The position numbers and the translations under genes were made by a program. A stretch of DNA of 10,617 nucleotides from Rhodocyclaceae bacterium (GTDB lineage: Bacteria > Pseudomonadota > Gammaproteobacteria > Burkholderiales > Rhodocyclaceae). Location: positions 1 to 10,617 of the forward strand of contig JAUXNZ010000250.1 in the NCBI GenBank assembly GCA_030682595.1, given 5' to 3'. The notes below the pieces were generated by a model, which made no database searches, had not been told where the DNA came from, and was given only the letters and a program-made list of their open reading frames with translations. Numbering within the stretch: position 1 is the stretch's first letter; each line of letters begins with the position of its first letter. Of this stretch, positions 7,882 to 10,617 are shown piece after piece.

Positions 7882-8361
7882 ATGGAACTGATCCTGTGGC
7901 GTCACGCGGAAGCCGAAGACGGCGGCCTCGACAAGTCCGATGCGGACCGCCGCCTCACCGCGCGCGGCGAAAAACAGGCGCGTGACATGGCCAAATGGCT
8001 GAAGCCACGGCTGCCGAAAAAACTGAAAATCCTCGTCAGCCCGGCCACGCGCACCCAGCAGACCGCGCACGCCCTGGCCATGCCCTTCGAGATCGAACCC
8101 GGCATCGCCACCGGCGCCGACGTCGATGACCTCATCGCCGCCGCCAGCCTCTCGGCCAGCGGCGCGGCGGCCTATCCCGGCGCGGTCATCCTGGTCGGCC
8201 ACCAACCCACGCTCGGCCAGCTCGCCGCCCGGCTGCTCACCGGCGTCGATGCCGACTGGAGCATCAAGAAAGGCGCCATCTGGTGGTTTTCCCGACAAAG
8301 CCGCGCCGACGGCGATCAGGCCATGTTGCGGGCAGTGATGAATCCGGAGATGTTGCGCTGA
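7882..8361 (+). CDS. sixA: phosphohistidine phosphatase SixA
   Basis: This 159-residue histidine-phosphatase-superfamily protein begins MELILWRHAEAED, with the RHG-type catalytic pair Arg7-His8; His8 is the expected phospho-acceptor. The second Arg is in SPATRTQQTA (Arg57), and the second catalytic His is His107 in VGHQPTLGQLA. The short length and RHAEAED match SixA rather than phosphoglycerate mutase. SixA removes phosphate from His residues, for example on PtsO/NPr or ArcB in E. coli. A clear Shine-Dalgarno GGAGG (7867-7871) lies 10 bp before the ATG and fixes the start. It follows the CYTH-CHAD gene in the same direction and probably shares its transcript. No terminator is visible after it before the higA remnant. 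Confidence 0.92.
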   Translation: MELILWRHAEAEDGGLDKSDADRRLTARGEKQARDMAKWLKPRLPKKLKILVSPATRTQQTAHALAMPFEIEPGIATGADVDDLIAAASLSASGAAAYPGAVILVGHQPTLGQLAARLLTGVDADWSIKKGAIWWFSRQSRADGDQAMLRAVMNPEMLR

Positions 8362-8379
8362 ACTGGCCATCTCAATGGA

Positions 8380-8430
8380 ATGCGCCCGATTCATCCGGGC
8401 GAGGTGTTACGCGAAGACTACCTCAAGCCG
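8380..8430 (+). pseudogene. higA: 5' remnant of a HigA-type antitoxin gene
   Basis: The first 17 codons read MRPIHPGEVLREDYLKP, a near-consensus N-terminus of HigA/VapI-type XRE-family antitoxins. In those proteins it normally continues into a helix-turn-helix (LGMS...). After 8430 the similarity stops abruptly and the frame runs on into intron sequence to a stop at 8584-8586, giving a meaningless fusion. No higB toxin gene lies upstream; that space is sixA. The break is about 20 bp before the predicted intron 3' end, so the intron alone does not explain it. An older deletion or rearrangement is more likely. Nothing in the tail suggests a working protein. Confidence 0.7.
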
Positions 8431-8443
8431 TGTAAAACACGGC
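8427..8443. other. perfect 7-bp inverted repeat at the higA break
   Basis: GCCGTGT (8427-8433) and ACACGGC (8437-8443) are separated by AAA. The hairpin spans the point where similarity to HigA ends and sits just outside the predicted intron 3' end. There is no T-tract on either strand, so it is not an obvious terminator. It may be a recombination scar or chance. Confidence 0.5.
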
Positions 8444-8458
8444 GCAGCAATCGGGATA

Positions 8459-8525
8459 GGGGCAGTCAGGATATCTGGCCGAGCCCCTCCCACACCACCC
8501 GGCATGCGGGTCCGCACCGGGCGGT
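8459..8525 (-). ncRNA. group II intron domains V and VI
   Basis: Domain V maps to 8494-8525 read on the minus strand. A 9-bp stem (ACCGCCCGG with CCGGGTGGT) contains the conserved G-U wobble, and a CGC catalytic triad is plausible. A 2-nt bulge (TG) lies on the 3' side below the upper TGCG/CGCA stem with a 4-nt loop. This is the standard domain V architecture, and a CGC triad is what class IIC introns use. Domain VI follows as GGGGC (8483-8487) with GCCCC (8459-8463), within a few bases of the 3' splice site. Together they are the catalytic core and branch region for self-splicing. Confidence 0.75.
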
Positions 8526-8539
8526 TCGAGAAGTTGAGG

Positions 8540-9904
8540 TCATGAGAGTCGGGGCACGCCGAGTTTGTCGAAGTAGGCGATGGTGAGCACCCGGTTGAGT
8601 TCTCCCATGCTGTTTCGCCACCAGCAGCGGGCGTTTCCCGCCACACGCTTGGCCACATGCTCGGCTGCGCCCAGGTTGATCAGTTCCCGGTAGATCGTGC
8701 TACCTCGCTTCCATTGCTTGAGCTGGATCGCCCGTAGCCGGTGCCGCAACCATTCGTCCAGCGTTTGCCAGACGCGTGGCGTTTGCGCCAGCCCAAAGTA
8801 GGCTTCCCATCCCTTCAGATAAGGTTTCAGCTTGTCGATGACCTCCGCCATGCTGCGTCCGCCCGAGCGCCGGGTCAGTTGCCTCACCCGTTGCTTGAAC
8901 GTCGCCATCGGCTTGTCGGCCACCCTGCGCTTCACCCCCTCCTTGGCAAACCAGAAGCTGTAGCCCAGAAACTTCCTTCCCTTCACACCTGCCACCGCGC
9001 TCTTGGCTTCATTGACCTTGAGCCGCAGTTTGGCGTAGCACTTGCGTAGTAGCGCCATCACCCGCTCGCCTGCCTTCCGACTGCGTACATAGACGTTGCA
9101 GTCGTCGGCGTAGCGCGCAAAGCAATGGCCGTGCTTCTCCAGTACCTTATCCACTTCATCCAGCATCACATTCGCCAGCAACGGACTCAGCGGCCCGCCT
9201 TGCGGCGTGCCTTGATACCGCTCCAGCACTACGCCATCGCTCATGATGCCGCTGTTGAGATACGCCCGTATCAGCCGGATGATCCCGACGTCGTCGATGC
9301 GTTTCCATAGGCGGTCAATGAGGATGTCGTGATTGACGCGATCAAAGAATTTCTCCAGATCGACATCGACCACCATCCGCCGACCGGACTGGATGTAGCC
9401 CTGCGCCGCAAGGATTGCGTCGTGGGCTCGCCGCCCCGGCCGGAAGCCGTAGCTGTGTTCGCTAAAGGTGGGGTCAAGTATCGGTTGCAGCATTTGCAGC
9501 AGCGCTTGCTGGATCAGCCGATCCGTGACCGTCGGGATGCCAAGCTCGCGCTCGCCGCCGTCCGGCTTCGGGATCGTTACCCGTCGTACCGGACTGGGCC
9601 GGTACGTCCCCCGCAGTAGTTGGTCGCGTATCGTCGGCCACGCCGTGACTAGGTGATGGGCGGTCTGTTCTATGTCCAGACCATCCACCCCTGCCGCCCC
9701 TTTGTTGGCTTTGACTCGTTTCCACGCTTGCCGCAGGTTCTCTCTCGCCAGGACGGCTTGCAGCAGCCCTGACCCTGTGCTCTCGATGTCCCGTCGCGGG
9801 TTGCTCGCTTCGTCGCTGACAGGATCACGCCCGGCTTCACCGTGCGCTCCACCCACCCGCTCTGCTTTTGCAGACTTCTGACGCATTGCGTTCAACATCA
9901 ACAT
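8540..9904 (-). CDS. ltrA: group II intron reverse transcriptase/maturase
   Basis: This intron-encoded protein supports splicing and reverse-transcribes the intron at its target. From the ATG at 9904 it has 454 residues. The RT blocks are in order: LGIPTVTDRLIQQA (about 121-134), YGFRPGR (152-158), VVDVDLEKFFDRVNHD (178-193, first catalytic Asp), QGGPLSPLLAN (235-245), YADDCNVYV (265-273, catalytic Asp pair) and KFLGYSF. These are followed by the maturase X domain and the ending AYFDKLGVPRLS. YADDCN-V/I-YV and DLEKFFDRVNHD match class IIC enzymes such as the Geobacillus GsI-IIC RT. There is no endonuclease domain. The frame is open up to a GTG at 9991, but the 9905-9991 stretch looks like conserved intron RNA. 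I therefore prefer 9904, after an AGGAG; 9886 is another option. Confidence 0.92.
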   Translation of the reverse strand: MLMLNAMRQKSAKAERVGGAHGEAGRDPVSDEASNPRRDIESTGSGLLQAVLARENLRQAWKRVKANKGAAGVDGLDIEQTAHHLVTAWPTIRDQLLRGTYRPSPVRRVTIPKPDGGERELGIPTVTDRLIQQALLQMLQPILDPTFSEHSYGFRPGRRAHDAILAAQGYIQSGRRMVVDVDLEKFFDRVNHDILIDRLWKRIDDVGIIRLIRAYLNSGIMSDGVVLERYQGTPQGGPLSPLLANVMLDEVDKVLEKHGHCFARYADDCNVYVRSRKAGERVMALLRKCYAKLRLKVNEAKSAVAGVKGRKFLGYSFWFAKEGVKRRVADKPMATFKQRVRQLTRRSGGRSMAEVIDKLKPYLKGWEAYFGLAQTPRVWQTLDEWLRHRLRAIQLKQWKRGSTIYRELINLGAAEHVAKRVAGNARCWWRNSMGELNRVLTIAYFDKLGVPRLS

Positions 9905-10284
9905 GGTCTCGAACACTTCTCCTCGTTCGGCCCTTCGCCCCTTACCGGCAGCTACTACGGCCTCTGCTGACTTCTCGCTCCGTGTTTCCACGTCGGCCTT
10001 TCAGCCATGAGGCGAGATCTCCCCGGGTAAGAACGCACTCCTTCACTGCACAACCGCCGGATTTACGCCGCTCCGCCTTGATCACGAAAGCTTCGCGGAG
10101 CTTTGCCCGCTCGCCCTGCTCGGCAGCGCCTTCTATCCGGTTCTTGTCCATCGGCTCGCAGTTTCGCTCCACGCTTCCTCCCCACACTCGGTCACCCTCA
10201 TGCAGTTGCGCTTCGCTTCGTTCGCCGTGATCAATTCGCGGTGGGACTTGCACCCACAAGAGTGCGCCCAGCATGGGCGCACCA

Positions 10285-10316
10285 GAAAAAAAGCCGACGC
10301 ATTGCGCCGGCTTTTT
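10285..10316 (-). terminator. rho-independent terminator of the PEP-CTERM gene and intron target
   Basis: On the minus strand AAAAA GCCGGCGC (10304-10311), AAT loop, GCGTCGGC (10293-10300), then seven T form an 8-bp stem with one G-U pair, plus A/T extension. It lies 18 bp past the PEP-CTERM stop. The intron 5' end (10282) begins three bases after the T-tract, exactly where class IIC introns insert. Confidence 0.9.
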
Positions 10317-10334
10317 GTTGGTGCGATGAAACAA

Positions 10335-10617
10335 TCAGGCCGTCTTGCGGCGGCGCATGGCGCCCAAACCGGCGAGACCGATGCCCAGCAGGGCCAGCGA
10401 TGCGGGTTCGGGCACGGGATTGGAAGGAACCACCGCGCCGTTGCGCACATTGAAAATGTACTGGCCGGCAATATTGGAATTGAGCGATCCGGAGATCAGT
10501 GCGTTGGGGCCGCCGTCAAGAAAGGCACCGTTGACACCCGAACCCGCGAATTCAAGGTCAACGACGTCGCCGTTTGTATAGCCTACCCGAGCCGAATTGC
10601 CGCCCAGGCCGCCGGAG
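10335..10617 (-). CDS. PEP-CTERM sorting domain protein, C-terminal part
   Basis: Read on the minus strand, the frame is open from the right edge (first full codon at 10616) to a TGA at 10335-10337, giving 93 visible residues. The end shows the full PEP-CTERM tripartite signal: VPEPASLAL, a hydrophobic stretch (LLGIGLAGLGA) and the basic tail MRRRKTA. Such proteins are exported and processed by an exosortase (EpsH-like), often with extracellular polysaccharide. The rest of the visible part is Gly/Asn/Ser-rich (GGLGGNSARVGY..., FAGSGVNGAFLDGGPN), typical of extracellular beta-rich proteins in this group. Gene start, signal peptide and function lie outside the window. Its own terminator follows and carries the group II intron. 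Confidence 0.9.
   Translation of the reverse strand, partial: SGGLGGNSARVGYTNGDVVDLEFAGSGVNGAFLDGGPNALISGSLNSNIAGQYIFNVRNGAVVPSNPVPEPASLALLGIGLAGLGAMRRRKTA

Larger units (their letters stand above)
8450..10282 (-). mobile_element. group II intron, bacterial class IIC, apparently complete
   Basis: On the minus strand the element begins GTGCGCCC at 10282, the group II 5' consensus, and its first 21 bases form a hairpin (8-bp arms at 10275-10282 and 10262-10269). Bases 9905-10261 hold structured non-coding intron RNA, including GTGGG..AAGT..CCCAC and the AGTCAGCAGAGGCC stretch often seen before such ORFs. The maturase ORF follows, then domains V and VI, and an AT-type 3' end at 8450 (8456 is an alternative). 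The length of about 1.83 kb is normal for IIC introns. The 5' exon is a rho-independent terminator with its T-tract, the preferred target of class IIC. There is no HNH endonuclease domain, also as in IIC. The sequence shows no frameshift, so the element may still be mobile. The exact 3' end is inferred. Confidence 0.88.

Noticed and set aside
8427..8443. Hairpin as an integron attC site
   Set aside because: Some IIC introns insert at attC, but here there are no R/L box sequences or integrase, and the intron 5' exon is a normal terminator.
8380..8586. A 68-codon protein starting as HigA
   Set aside because: Only the first 17 codons are HigA-like; the rest is translated intron domain V/VI and maturase 3' end, so it is a chance fusion.
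9868..10230. A 120-codon + strand frame opposite the intron 5' region
   Set aside because: It is Ser/Arg/Pro-rich with no domain and lies over structured group II intron RNA.

Overview
The window is GC-rich DNA from a bacterium, most likely a betaproteobacterium of the Rhodocyclales/Nitrosomonadales type. That placement is an inference. It rests on the PEP-CTERM sorting signal, the MSHA-like pilin cluster, the CYTH-CHAD/SixA pair and the overall GC and codon bias; no rRNA or marker gene is present to confirm it.

Layout, left to right. (1) 1-425 is the 3' end of an AAA ATPase-DUF4143 protein, overlapping by 4 bp a divergent pilin-like gene (422-919). Two further prepilin genes follow (982-1488 and 1540-1980), all on the + strand; the last is more AT-rich and has a strong Shine-Dalgarno. 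(2) 1981-2079 holds a REP-like block and a strong rho-independent terminator. (3) 2139-2908 is a translationally coupled MNT nucleotidyltransferase / HEPN toxin pair (MntA-HepT, type VII toxin-antitoxin) with both catalytic motifs intact. (4) 2976-6212 is a tight three-gene operon for a MacAB-like exporter, with a periplasmic adaptor, a separate ABC ATPase and a separate FtsX/MacB permease. No TolC gene is in view. (5) 6218-8361 is a CYTH-CHAD protein followed by SixA phosphohistidine phosphatase, a pairing that suggests polyphosphate or phosphate-related physiology. (6) 8380-8430 is a 17-codon remnant of a HigA-type antitoxin gene. (7) About 8450-10282, on the minus strand, is an apparently complete group II intron of the bacterial IIC type, with a reverse transcriptase/maturase, a recognisable domain V and a GTGCG 5' end. 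It sits immediately downstream of the rho-independent terminator of (8), a minus-strand PEP-CTERM protein gene that runs off the right edge.

The most unusual structure is a dispersed GC-rich repeat built from one leader module and 27-33 bp units. It occurs inside two unrelated genes, the pilin-like gene (672-754) and the CYTH-CHAD gene (7314-7429). Both copies have the same orientation and the same reading frame, giving VGAGGTA followed by xxxAANLGTA-like units, and both lie in what look like linkers between conserved segments. It behaves like a mobile or amplifying element tolerated as an in-frame peptide insertion.
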